NCBI GenBank assembly: GCA_035551995.1
Contig: DASZME010000025.1
Span: 190,801-254,800 of the forward strand
Source of the DNA: RYN-428 sp035551995
GTDB lineage: Bacteria; Planctomycetota; Phycisphaerae; Tepidisphaerales; Tepidisphaeraceae
DNA length: 64,000 bases
Reading direction: 5' to 3'
This document shows, piece by piece, positions 43,359-52,273 of the stretch (its first letter is position 1; every line of letters begins with the position of its first letter). The translations under genes were made by a program, and so were the position numbers. The notes beneath the pieces were generated by a model, which saw nothing but the letters and a program-made list of their open reading frames with translations, searched no databases and was not told the origin of the DNA.

Positions 43359-45146
43359 TCACACGCGAAAAAGGGTTCCCATTTTCTTCCCGAGCATCGA
43401 GCTGGCCGCCAGGATCGTCAGCATTAACAGGACCATCGCCCACACGCCCAGGGCGCTGGCGATATACAAACCGTCCCCCAGCCGCTGCGATAAATCGAGA
43501 ATCGCCTTGGTGATCGGATAAAAACTCACCCGCTGCGCCAGGATCAGCGAATCGCTTACTTCAAGCATCGCAAACGCAAACGCCAGCAACGCGCCGGCGA
43601 TCAGATTGGCTGCGATGAGCGGAAGCGTAATCTTCCAAAACACGGTCCATTTTCCCGCCCCGAGATTCGCCGCCGCCAGTTCCAGATCGCGCGGCGTCTG
43701 CTGCAAACCCGCAACCGCCGACCGAACGACATACGGCAATCGTCTCGCCGCATAAGCGACGATCAGCATGAACGTCGGGTACTCGACCACGTTCAGGAAT
43801 TTCCAGGTATGCTCGCCGAATCGGCGCTTGATCGAAACGCCGATCGCCAGATACCCAAACGCCAGCACCAGGCCCGGCGCCGCCAATGGGAGCATGCACA
43901 ACGAATCGATAATCCCCCGCCCCGGCAAATTACTGCGGACGATCACGATCGCCGCGCAAAGGCCCACCGCCAGCGCGACGCACATGGCTCCGCCGGCGTA
44001 TTTGATCGAATTCAATACGCTGGGCAGCGCGATCTCGTCCACCAGCGCCGCACGGTAATGGTTCAGCGTCCAGTGCGCCGGCAGAATCGATTTGTACCAT
44101 CCCCCGACCGCGCTAAAACTGGTGATGATCACCGCGATGTGCGGCAGCGCCGCCAGCAGCACAACGCCCCCGACGGCGCTCAGCGCCAGCGCCGCCTTCC
44201 AACCCCCAAGCGGCGCCGCCGTCGCCGCGATCGACGCCCGCGTGCTGGCGGTGTCGTACGGACGGCCCAGCAGCGCTTTGCCGACGACGTACAACGCCGC
44301 CGATGCCGTCAGCATCACCACCACCAGCGCGTACGCCAGCGGATTGGACGCCACGTCGGTAATCTGCTTGAACACCTGCACCGGCGTGATCGTGTAGTAG
44401 TCGAACATCAACGGCGTGCCGAGCTCGGTGAAGCTCCAAATCATCACCAGCGTACACCCCGCGAACAATCCCGGCCGAACCAGCGGAAACGTGACCCGGC
44501 GAAACACCGTCCATCGCCGGGCCCCCAGGTTTGCCGCCGCCTGCGTCATCGCCGGATCGATGTTCGCCAGCGCCGCCTGAAGATTCAGCAGCATGATCGG
44601 ATAAAGCCCCAGCGCCTCGACGATCACGATCCCCGCCAGCCGATAATGTCCCATCCAATCGATCCCCAGCGGCCCCGCGCCGACCATTCGGCTCACCGGT
44701 CCATATCGACCCAGCGCCATCCGCACCCCGATCGCCCCCACAAACGGCGGCAACACCAGCGGCGCCAGCAGCAATCCCGACATCAATTTGCGCAACGGAA
44801 ATTCATATCGAACGGTCAACACCGCCATCGGCAGCGATATCAACGCCGTCGCCGTCGTTACGCAGACCGCGACGATCGCCGCGTTAATCAGCCCGCGCAC
44901 GAGCAGCGGATCGCGAAAGATCAGCGCGACATATTCCCCCGTCAATCGTCCATCGCCACGCGTAAACCCCGTCGCAACGATCTGCACGATCGGCCAGATC
45001 AGGAAGACCGCAAAAAAAACATACAGTCCCGCCGCCATCAGGATGTGCGCCGGTTTATGCCGGCCGATCGACGGGAAACCGCCGCGTCGCTTGGCTCGTC
45101 CCGGCGGCGTCGATGGCGATTTGATTGCATCATCCACATTTGCCAT
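43359..45146 (-). CDS. ABC importer permease, fused two-domain (iron type)
   Basis: A 595-residue permease with about twelve helices and two binding-protein-dependent permease domains, each with an EAA-like loop: EALGLYPIMLLNLQAALANI with AAANLGARRWTVFRRVTFPL, and QTPRDLELAAANLGAGKWTV with FWKITLPL. The fused layout is typical of FbpB/ThiP-type iron or thiamine importers. The ATG at 45146 is chosen over 45215, whose extension is not conserved. It is the last gene of the three-gene operon, 136 bp after the binding protein gene. Confidence 0.9.
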   Translation of the reverse strand: MANVDDAIKSPSTPPGRAKRRGGFPSIGRHKPAHILMAAGLYVFFAVFLIWPIVQIVATGFTRGDGRLTGEYVALIFRDPLLVRGLINAAIVAVCVTTATALISLPMAVLTVRYEFPLRKLMSGLLLAPLVLPPFVGAIGVRMALGRYGPVSRMVGAGPLGIDWMGHYRLAGIVIVEALGLYPIMLLNLQAALANIDPAMTQAAANLGARRWTVFRRVTFPLVRPGLFAGCTLVMIWSFTELGTPLMFDYYTITPVQVFKQITDVASNPLAYALVVVMLTASAALYVVGKALLGRPYDTASTRASIAATAAPLGGWKAALALSAVGGVVLLAALPHIAVIITSFSAVGGWYKSILPAHWTLNHYRAALVDEIALPSVLNSIKYAGGAMCVALAVGLCAAIVIVRSNLPGRGIIDSLCMLPLAAPGLVLAFGYLAIGVSIKRRFGEHTWKFLNVVEYPTFMLIVAYAARRLPYVVRSAVAGLQQTPRDLELAAANLGAGKWTVFWKITLPLIAANLIAGALLAFAFAMLEVSDSLILAQRVSFYPITKAILDLSQRLGDGLYIASALGVWAMVLLMLTILAASSMLGKKMGTLFRV

Positions 45147-45282
45147 AATAGTCGGATTCCGCGTCGCGACAATAAAAGCGTGTTTCGCTGAGTCGTCCGC
45201 CGCCGCCACGCTCACTGCTCCAATGAGAAACGCTCATGGTCGAGGTATTTTCTCCGGGGATGAACTTCGGCGTCTGGTCCCG

Positions 45283-46869
45283 TCAGCCTTCGTTCGCTTG
45301 CGCTTCTCTTTGCACCCGGCGATAATGTCTTCGAAACGTCTTTGCCCATTCGATCTGTTCATTCGCCCGCCACAGGTCTAAGTCGCCGTGCGACTCCTCC
45401 AGCCGTTTTCGTTCGGCGCGGAGATCTCCCACGTCGGACATTTCGATGGGAATGTCGGCAAGTCGATCGATCAGCCTCCGTCGCCGCGCGGGATCATGGA
45501 CGGCGAGGATTGCCGCGTAGGCGTCGCGCAGCGCATCGCGGCCGTCGATCCACGCGGCGACCCAGATGGGCCGGGTGTCGCTGAATAACGTCATCCATGC
45601 GCCGCGCTGATTGAATCCACCGGCGGTCAGTAAAGGGTCGCCGTGGTCGGCCCAGTCGGTTTGATCGGCGTACAGGTCGTGACGGATCGGCATCCTCCGC
45701 AGGCTCCTGTCGATCGGCCCGCCGGGCGTATGGGCCTTGAGAATCCACAGCCGTTGCCCCTGCGGCGACAAAAGAAATTCGATGAAGTGATTCGCCAACT
45801 CGAGCGCCCGGCCCTGTGTCCCGGCAAGAATGGCGACCGGATCGGGCGTGACGGCGGTGACGCCGACGGGAGCGAAATACCGGATTCGATCGGGCCCGGC
45901 GCTCTCCTCGGTGACGCGGGCGTAAAAATCGATCGACATTCCCGCCGCCGCTTCCCCGCGCGAGACGTCCATCGGAACGATCGTCGATGAATCGGTGAAG
46001 TATCGCGTGTTGGCCGCGATCTTCAGCAACTCGGCCATCCCAGCTTTCCACCCGCCGGCGATCGCCGCGCGATACTCGGCGTTTTCCGACAGCGCCGCCT
46101 TGGCCAACTCTCTTAATTCCGGGTTGCGCGCGAAGACAAGCGTTTCGGCTTCGGCCATCTTGCGCTGGATGACCATCTGATACGCCACCGCCGACGAACC
46201 GGCATGGGCCGGATCGGCCATCGCCACAAAACCGGCGAGTTTCGGATCGGTCAGATTGCTCCACCCGTGTTCGGGCGACGGATCGGGCAGACCCAGGGCG
46301 CGATATACATCGGGATTGTAGCAAATGCCGAAACTCGACAGGCAGACTCCGATCCATAGCGGGGTCGGCGTGCCGTCCGGCGCCGCTGTAGCGTCGTACA
46401 GCTTCACGCCCGCCAGCGCCGGCTGGGGAAACGCGCGGCGAAACTCGGCGGCCATTTCCGGCGTGAAATGAATCGGCTGAAGAATCCCAAGCGGCTTGAG
46501 TTCCTGATCGACGAAATAGTCCCCGCCGCCCCATACCACCGAAATATCCGCTGAAAAATGCCCTTCGGACCTATTGCGATACGTCGAGTCCAATTGTCGC
46601 TTGATGTCGCTCGTACCGCCGGGCGTGAGGAGGTCGAGCGCGACGGCACGGCCATAATGAATCCGATGCCATTCGCCAAACGCCCGGGCGAATTCCCGGC
46701 GAATGTCCTGGTTGTGCGGCGTGATGACGACCAGGCGCTCCGCGGACGATCCTTTGAATTCGTCCCCTTCATTCGGCGCCAGTGCCCGGCGCACGACAAA
46801 CGGCACGGCCAAAACCAGGGCGATCAAAATGAGAAACGCGTAACGCATGTGAAAAAATTCCGCCGTCAC
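45283..46869 (-). CDS. ABC importer substrate-binding protein, N-terminally anchored
   Basis: A 528-residue extracellular binding protein of the iron/thiamine (FbpA-like) group: RLVVITPHNQDIRREFARAF, DISVVWGGGDYFVDQELKPL, GICYNPDVYRALGLPDP, AMADPAHAGSSA, AAGMSIDFY and VTPDPVAILAGT. It is about 180 residues longer than FbpA, the extra part being a charged helical C-terminus (YAAILAVHDPARRRRLIDRL to the end). It has an N-terminal hydrophobic segment (YAFLILIALVLAVPFVV) without a lipobox Cys, so it may be membrane-anchored. Start is GTG overlapping the ATPase TGA; an ATG lies at 46848. Ferric iron as substrate is inferred. Confidence 0.85.
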   Translation of the reverse strand: MTAEFFHMRYAFLILIALVLAVPFVVRRALAPNEGDEFKGSSAERLVVITPHNQDIRREFARAFGEWHRIHYGRAVALDLLTPGGTSDIKRQLDSTYRNRSEGHFSADISVVWGGGDYFVDQELKPLGILQPIHFTPEMAAEFRRAFPQPALAGVKLYDATAAPDGTPTPLWIGVCLSSFGICYNPDVYRALGLPDPSPEHGWSNLTDPKLAGFVAMADPAHAGSSAVAYQMVIQRKMAEAETLVFARNPELRELAKAALSENAEYRAAIAGGWKAGMAELLKIAANTRYFTDSSTIVPMDVSRGEAAAGMSIDFYARVTEESAGPDRIRYFAPVGVTAVTPDPVAILAGTQGRALELANHFIEFLLSPQGQRLWILKAHTPGGPIDRSLRRMPIRHDLYADQTDWADHGDPLLTAGGFNQRGAWMTLFSDTRPIWVAAWIDGRDALRDAYAAILAVHDPARRRRLIDRLADIPIEMSDVGDLRAERKRLEESHGDLDLWRANEQIEWAKTFRRHYRRVQREAQANEG

Positions 46870-47924
46870 TCCGGCAACACCACCACGTCCGCCGGATCAA
46901 ATTCCACCGCCAGCTCCGCCGGCGTTTGCCACAGCGGCGGCGCGACGACCACCTTCAGCCGCACCGCGTTCACCTGCAAAACGTGTTCGCTGCTATCGCC
47001 CAGGAACACCGTCTCCACGACGGCGCCGACCAGGCGATTGAAGCCGCCCATCGGCGTCAACTGCGGTTGGTTGGTCATCTTCATCCGCTCGGGCCGGATG
47101 CTGAGAATGACTTTCGGCCCCGCCGCGGAGCCTTTCGCGGAGATGACGCCGGCCGGCGTTTCGATTTCCATGTTCTCCCCTTGCCGGCCCCGCACCGTCC
47201 CGGGAAGGAGGTTGGTGGCTCCCATGAAATCGGCCACGAAACTGGTCAGCGGCCGAAGGTAAACCTCGGCCGGCGAGCCGACCTGCACCAGCTTTCCGTC
47301 CTTCAAAATCGCGATTCGATCGGCGACGCTCATCGCCTCTTTCTGATCGTGGGTCACGTAGATTGTCGTGAACCCCGCCGACTTGCAGATTCGGCGGATT
47401 TCGCCGCGCATCTCCAGCCGCAGTTTCGTATCCAGATTGCTCAGCGGCTCGTCAAGTAAAAGACAGTCCGGCTGAACCGCAAGCGCCCGGGCCAGCGCAA
47501 CCCGCTGCTGCTGGCCGCCGGAAAGCTGGTTCGGCTTTTTTTCCGAGTACGCCTGCATCCGGACCAGTTTCAAAACGTCGTCAACGCGTCTGTTGCGTTC
47601 GGCTGGCGGAATCCCGCGCACGTTCAACCCGAATCGCACGTTTTCGAGCACGCTCATATGCGGCCACAGCGCATAGCCCTGGAAGCACATCACGGCGTTG
47701 CGATGTGCGGTATCCAGATCGGTTACGTCGCGCTGATTAAAAAAAATACGTCCCGCGCTTGGATCGCCCAGGCCGGCGATCAGCCGCAATAAGGTGGTTT
47801 TTCCGCATCCGCTGGGACCGAGCAGAAAGAAAAGTTCGCCGCCGGCGATTTCGAGGTTGATGTCGGAAAGGGCGACGGCGCCGCCGAATCGCTTGCCGAT
47901 CTGCTGGAGCCGCACCGATGTCAT
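46866..47924 (-). CDS. ABC importer ATPase (FbpC/PotA type)
   Basis: A 352-residue ATPase, first gene of the importer operon. Walker A LLGPSGCGKTTLLRL, signature LSGGQQQRVALARAL, Walker B LLLDEPLSNLD, switch TIYVTHDQKEAMSV and a C-terminal TOBE-type domain (PGTVRGRQG, SIRPERMKM). The ATG at 47924 begins the homology; 48011 would add 29 residues with no signature. No strong Shine-Dalgarno sequence is seen. Energises uptake with the binding protein and permease at 43.4-46.9 kb. Confidence 0.93.
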   Translation of the reverse strand: MTSVRLQQIGKRFGGAVALSDINLEIAGGELFFLLGPSGCGKTTLLRLIAGLGDPSAGRIFFNQRDVTDLDTAHRNAVMCFQGYALWPHMSVLENVRFGLNVRGIPPAERNRRVDDVLKLVRMQAYSEKKPNQLSGGQQQRVALARALAVQPDCLLLDEPLSNLDTKLRLEMRGEIRRICKSAGFTTIYVTHDQKEAMSVADRIAILKDGKLVQVGSPAEVYLRPLTSFVADFMGATNLLPGTVRGRQGENMEIETPAGVISAKGSAAGPKVILSIRPERMKMTNQPQLTPMGGFNRLVGAVVETVFLGDSSEHVLQVNAVRLKVVVAPPLWQTPAELAVEFDPADVVVLPE

Positions 47925-48093
47925 GGCGGGAATTGTAAGTGAAGGAGGATGATCGTGAAACCTGCCGATCATTCCGTGGGAACCGGGGCTGCCGCCGACG
48001 GCAGATCTCATGCCGACATCCGACGCGCTAATGACATTGGCGATACAAATGCCATATCATCGATGCCCTGTGATCCCAAAGAGGATACCTCAT

Positions 48094-48537
48094 ATGCCGT
48101 CCAGTTTCGCATTGCCGCTCGCGGCGCACACCGTCCATTCGGCGTCCGTTCCTATCGGTGAATCGACCATCGAACAGTGGCTGGCCGGCTTTCGGCTCGA
48201 CGCGTTTGTTCATCGTCATGCCGCGATCGTGCTGGCGGGGATACCGGCGGCGGTGCGCGACGACCTGATGGGCGATCCCAGTTTCAACCTGTGCGACTAT
48301 GAGCCCGGCGCGGGCCTAACGATGCAGGTGGCGATGCGATTGCCGGAAAAGAATCGGGCAAGCCGATCGGTGGTATTAAAGCGAACGCTGCGAAACCGGT
48401 CTAAATCATTCGCGACCTGGCTGATTGCCCACGAATTTGCCCATGCCCATCTTCGTCACGGCGGCCGCACGCCCGGCGAAGACCCCGAGCATGCGGCCGA
48501 CGCCCTGGCCGCGGAGTGGGGATTTCCAAAACCATGA
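48094..48537 (+). CDS. Small HExxH protein, putative zinc metallopeptidase
   Basis: A 147-residue protein with the zinc motif AHEFAHAHLRHGG and a following EHAADALAAEWGF, whose Glu could be the third ligand, as in ImmA/IrrE-like and related gluzincin families. The N-terminal half (WLAGFRLDAFVHRHAAIVLA) is not recognisable. The start has AGAGGA upstream; the longer frame from 48010 adds 28 unconserved residues. There is no signal peptide, so it is cytoplasmic. It is divergent from the ABC importer operon. Whether it is active is unknown. Confidence 0.68.
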   Translation: MPSSFALPLAAHTVHSASVPIGESTIEQWLAGFRLDAFVHRHAAIVLAGIPAAVRDDLMGDPSFNLCDYEPGAGLTMQVAMRLPEKNRASRSVVLKRTLRNRSKSFATWLIAHEFAHAHLRHGGRTPGEDPEHAADALAAEWGFPKP

Positions 48538-48559
48538 AGAGAAGTAGCGGTTTGATCGC

Positions 48560-48652
48560 GATCTTGAAGTGTTTGTACCGCCTCCACATTCAGCGGCCCC
48601 GCTTGCGGGGGGTGTTTCGCCACCAAAACTCGCGCCACCAACATAAAATGCT
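48560..48652 (+). repeat. Palindromic intergenic repeat, copy D
   Basis: The core AGCGGCCCCGCTTGCGGGG (48592-48610) and right end CGCGCCACCAACATAAAATG match copies A-C; the left end is worn. It fills the gap between the HExxH gene and the convergent DUF255 gene and ends at that gene's stop codon. Confidence 0.7.
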
Positions 48653-50489
48653 AATGCTGCAATTTCGTCGCCAGGTCGCCCACCTTATTTACCGGCGACG
48701 AACAGGCATTCCCGCTGCAAACGAACGCCGCGGCGGTGGAGAGTTTAGGAAATTCAACGTCGGAATTCGCCAGCGGCGGACCGTTCGGATCCCACCATTC
48801 CAGCCGGAAATAACCGTCGGAAAATTTCAACGCCTCCGTAAATAACGCCCTCGCCGCCGGGTCGTCTTTCTTCCCGACGATCGTCACATGCAGCGGCTCG
48901 CTCGACACTTCGCCGTCGGCTAGCAAAATCCCCGCGACAAAAAGAAAACGCGATCCCGCCACCTGCGGATCGGCGACATATCGCATCGCTTCCTCGGCGG
49001 CCTTGTGATCGGCCGGCCTTCCGTCGTAGTGGCCGAGCAAGTTGAAAAACCGTGCGGCCGTTACGTTCTGGTCGATGTGCGGCTTTGGCGCCAGCGGATC
49101 GGCGGGATCGGGGACGGCGGCAATAAATCCCGCTTCGGCCGTCGAGTCTCCCGGCGCCGCGCGGAAGTGCGATTGAATGAAATCGGCCGCCGACACGGCG
49201 CGCTTCAGCCACGCGGCGTCGGCCGTCGTTTCATACAGGTCCAGAAATGCCCGGCCCATCGCCAGCGTGTCGCCCAGATAAGGGCCGGCCGGATCGTGTT
49301 CGCCATGGCGGAATCCGCCGCCGTCGAGCGAGCGGTTGGCGATAATCCACTCAGCGGCGTGCCGGGCGTCGTCGAGGTCGGATGGCCGTTGCGTGATCGC
49401 GTACCAAGCCAGTAACCCGTGAATCGCCCATCCGTTTTCGCGCGCGTAGCGGTGGGTATCGACGCGAGGCACGCCCAGTTTCCGCCGCGCGGCGTCGTCA
49501 AGGGCAAAGTAAGCGGCGCTATGTTCGCCGGGCTTCAAATCCGCATCCTGACTCACATAGAAGACGCCGTCTTTCGACGTCAGAAAATCGCCGACGTATC
49601 GGCGGATGGCGCCGGCGGCGTCGCGATAACGCGAATCGTGAAACTGAACGGCGCCAAGGGAGTAAATTCGCATCACTTCCGATTGAAACTGCATCAGCTT
49701 TTCAAAGTGTGGATGGACCCAGTCGCCGTCGGTCGAATATTGATAAACGCCGCCCCAAACCGGATCGATGAGTTTCATTCCCTCGTCCAGGGTTTGGCGA
49801 GCGCGGCGCTCGGCTTGCTTATCGCCGGCCCGGGCGCGCATCATGCTGTATTCGATCGAATCCCAATCGACGAATTTGTGAATGGATCCCCACCCGCCTT
49901 GCTTGGGGTCGTACCCATCGTCAAGTTTCGCCTCCAGTTCCTTTCGCAACGCGGGAGCCAGCGACGAAGCATTGCCGAAGGCGATCGCCTTTTCCGTCAC
50001 GACCGAAGGTCCCGGCGTCGGATCGTCGATGATCGCCTGCAACAACGACGCCATCGGAATCGGCGGAATATACCCCTGCCGCTTGACGATCTCGCCGCCT
50101 TTGGCGTTGAGCACGATGGTGGCCGGCCATCCGTAGTCCTCGTACCGGGTCGACAAATCCGGGCGCGAATCCTGATCCACTTTCACGGCGATGTAGCGTG
50201 CGTCGATGAGCCGAATCACGTTCGGATCGGCATAGGTAATTTCATCTTGAACATGACACCAGTGGCACCAGACCGCTTCAAGATCGATCAGGACAAATCG
50301 ATTCTCCTTTTTCGCGCGCGCAAAGACCTCGTCTGAATATTTTTCCCAATGAATCGCTTGTGGCGCGGGTTGGGTTTGAGGGGTCTTCGGCGCGTCGGAC
50401 GATTGGCAAGACATAAGCATCACGGCAAGCGAGCCGACGGCGAAGGTGGCCGGTATGCTGCGCCATGCCCGGCGGATGAGCGATGACAT
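48651..50489 (-). CDS. Thioredoxin-like DUF255 lipoprotein (YyaL/SPATA20-type)
   Basis: A 612-residue lipoprotein (lipobox LMSC, then a Pro/Gln-rich linker). The N-terminal domain is a thioredoxin fold with the unusual active site WCHWCHVQ and the cis-Pro region YGWPATIVLNAKGGEIV. It continues into an alpha/alpha-barrel of the six-hairpin type (WGSIHKFVDWDSIEY, RYVGDFLTSKDGVFYVSQDADL, WAIHGLLAWYAI, HGEHDPAGPYLGDTLAMGRA). This matches the DUF255/YyaL family, of unclear biochemical role. GGAGTTTC precedes the ATG. The last 40 residues include a CxGxxC pair (FVCSGNACSSP). Confidence 0.88.
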   Translation of the reverse strand: MSSLIRRAWRSIPATFAVGSLAVMLMSCQSSDAPKTPQTQPAPQAIHWEKYSDEVFARAKKENRFVLIDLEAVWCHWCHVQDEITYADPNVIRLIDARYIAVKVDQDSRPDLSTRYEDYGWPATIVLNAKGGEIVKRQGYIPPIPMASLLQAIIDDPTPGPSVVTEKAIAFGNASSLAPALRKELEAKLDDGYDPKQGGWGSIHKFVDWDSIEYSMMRARAGDKQAERRARQTLDEGMKLIDPVWGGVYQYSTDGDWVHPHFEKLMQFQSEVMRIYSLGAVQFHDSRYRDAAGAIRRYVGDFLTSKDGVFYVSQDADLKPGEHSAAYFALDDAARRKLGVPRVDTHRYARENGWAIHGLLAWYAITQRPSDLDDARHAAEWIIANRSLDGGGFRHGEHDPAGPYLGDTLAMGRAFLDLYETTADAAWLKRAVSAADFIQSHFRAAPGDSTAEAGFIAAVPDPADPLAPKPHIDQNVTAARFFNLLGHYDGRPADHKAAEEAMRYVADPQVAGSRFLFVAGILLADGEVSSEPLHVTIVGKKDDPAARALFTEALKFSDGYFRLEWWDPNGPPLANSDVEFPKLSTAAAFVCSGNACSSPVNKVGDLATKLQH

Positions 50490-50597
50490 AATGAAACTCC
50501 GTTCTTCATCCCAGAGGATGATACGGAGGGCCGTGCGGGTTGGATGCCACGGTTGTTCGAGAAACCAGCGCCGCCGATTCCACGCCGAAGACGCTTT

Positions 50598-51686
50598 CTA
50601 CGTCCCGGGCCGATCGGCGGTCTTCTTCGCCGGCATGACGCCGCAATTCACGGCGGTGGGGAGAATGTCGCCGGGGCGAAGGCCGGCGGCCCTGAGCATT
50701 CGGCGATACTCGTCGGCACTGTAGGCGCGGCCTTCGGTGATGTTAAACAGCGCGGTGGAATACAGCGCGATCACCAGAGGTCCGTCGAGGTTGTCGTTCA
50801 GGAAAACATCGTGCACAAGCAGCGTTCCGCCGGGAGCAAGCGCCCCGGCGCAACGGTCGATCAGTTTCTGGCACTCGGGAATATCCCAGTCGTGAAGGAT
50901 GTTGCTGAGAAGCATGACGTCGCAGCCGGTGGGGATTGGGCTGGTGAACATGTCGCCGGGGATCAGCTCGATGCGGTCGCTGACGCCGAACTTATCGGCC
51001 ATTTCCCTGGCCACTTTCAACACCTCGGCCCTGTCCCAAACGACGGCGCGAAGCGTGGGGTTGGCGCGGAGGCAGGCAATGGCGTACAAGCCGGTGCCGC
51101 CGCCGACGTCGAGCAGCCGCTTGGCGCCTGCCAGGTCGAGCTGCCGGGCCAGCGCCGGCGCCACGATGCGCGCCCGGCCCGCCAGGGCGAGCGTGAGCCG
51201 ACGGGCCGGCGCTTCGTGATCCATGGCCGATTCAATGCCTTGGCGAAAAATAAACCCCGCGCCGGGATCGTCGGGACGCGATTCGATCGGCTTATTGGTC
51301 ACGAGGCGCTGGACCATATTTTTCACGCCGGGATTTTCGCTGGTGAGGCCGACGTAATCACCCATGTAAAACTCGCCGCCGGGCACGAGATGATCGCGGG
51401 CGATCGCCGAGGGGTAGAGCTTGCCGTCGGCGTCGGCCTCGATGAGATTCATCGCGCGCAGCGCGACAAGAAGGACATTGGCGGGGCGGGGCGCCAATTT
51501 CAGTTCGCGCGCGATTTCTTCCAGAGTCATCGCCTGACGGTTCAGGCGGGAGAATAGATCGAAATGGGCGACGGCGGCGGCGAGAAGTTCGCTGCCATGG
51601 CTCCAGCGCACCATGTCGAAGAGGGGAGTTGGATCGAACGCGCACGCGGGGAGCGGCCCCTGATTTTTCGACGGTGTTTCTGCCAT
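50598..51686 (-). CDS. SAM-dependent O-methyltransferase (Methyltransf_2 type)
   Basis: A 362-residue methyltransferase of the O-methyltransferase/hydroxyneurosporene type. An N-terminal winged-helix dimerisation region (DLFSRLNRQAMTLEEIAREL) is followed by the SAM-binding motif LLDVGGGTGLYAIACL, the acidic VVWDRAEV, GDMFTSP and SNILHDWDIPECQKLI with the active-site His. Substrate is unknown. The ATG at 51686 avoids an unconserved 15-residue lead. The 85-residue gene lies 64 bp upstream on the same strand. Confidence 0.86.
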   Translation of the reverse strand: MAETPSKNQGPLPACAFDPTPLFDMVRWSHGSELLAAAVAHFDLFSRLNRQAMTLEEIARELKLAPRPANVLLVALRAMNLIEADADGKLYPSAIARDHLVPGGEFYMGDYVGLTSENPGVKNMVQRLVTNKPIESRPDDPGAGFIFRQGIESAMDHEAPARRLTLALAGRARIVAPALARQLDLAGAKRLLDVGGGTGLYAIACLRANPTLRAVVWDRAEVLKVAREMADKFGVSDRIELIPGDMFTSPIPTGCDVMLLSNILHDWDIPECQKLIDRCAGALAPGGTLLVHDVFLNDNLDGPLVIALYSTALFNITEGRAYSADEYRRMLRAAGLRPGDILPTAVNCGVMPAKKTADRPGT

Positions 51687-51749
51687 GCCCGCGAAGGTAG
51701 CGGCACGGGAAGCGCGTTGCAACGGGGACAATGCGGGCGCGTCATCGCA

Positions 51750-52007
51750 TTACGCGTCGGCCGCATCGAGAAACGGGCCGCCGCGCTCGAGAAAGCAATC
51801 GATTTGCCGGCACAGCGCCTCGAACCGCTTGTTCGAAACCAGTTTTCCCTGCACGAGCAACTGATCGGCGCTGGGAAAGGTTTCCCACTGCCCGTCGCCG
51901 GTATATGCCCTGGCGGCACTGGTTTTGGTCGGCACGCAGATGGGCAGGCCGTCCAAGTCAAAATGTCGAGGATACGCTCGGAGCGTCTTAAGTTCTTCAG
52001 CGGTCAT
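51750..52007 (-). CDS. Conserved 85-residue protein of unknown function
   Basis: An 85-residue protein (LRAYPRHFDLDGLPICVPTK, WETFPSADQLLVQGKLVSNK, LCRQIDCFLERGGPFLDAAD) with a good Shine-Dalgarno GGAAG. The globular, ordered look and the lack of low complexity suggest a real gene. It is upstream of the methyltransferase on the same strand. I do not recognise the family. Confidence 0.6.
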   Translation of the reverse strand: MTAEELKTLRAYPRHFDLDGLPICVPTKTSAARAYTGDGQWETFPSADQLLVQGKLVSNKRFEALCRQIDCFLERGGPFLDAADA

Positions 52008-52273
52008 GTCCGTACTTCCGCATTTTCCAAAACCCGCCAGTCAGTTTTTTACATATGTCGGCCCGTGAGCCGCAATGACTGCAAACCTTTGTAACATGGA
52101 GAAGCTGGGGAATACAAGATCGTTACTCTATTTCAACAGTTTTTTGCATTTTTGCCCTGTTTTTCGGGCATTCGCGGTCGCAACGATTTGGTAGGGCGGC
52201 GTATCGGAGATTGCGTCGTGCGAATGGGGACACTCCCAAGGACACATCCCAATGCTTTTTTGGAAAAAAATCG

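Noticed and set aside
43809..45191. A 460-codon plus-strand frame opposite the ABC permease.
   Set aside because: Arg/His/Gln-rich shadow frame; the opposite strand has two EAA-loop permease domains.
4267..48652. The GC-rich repeats as CRISPR repeats.
   Set aside because: They are dispersed singly over tens of kilobases with no regular spacers or cas genes.
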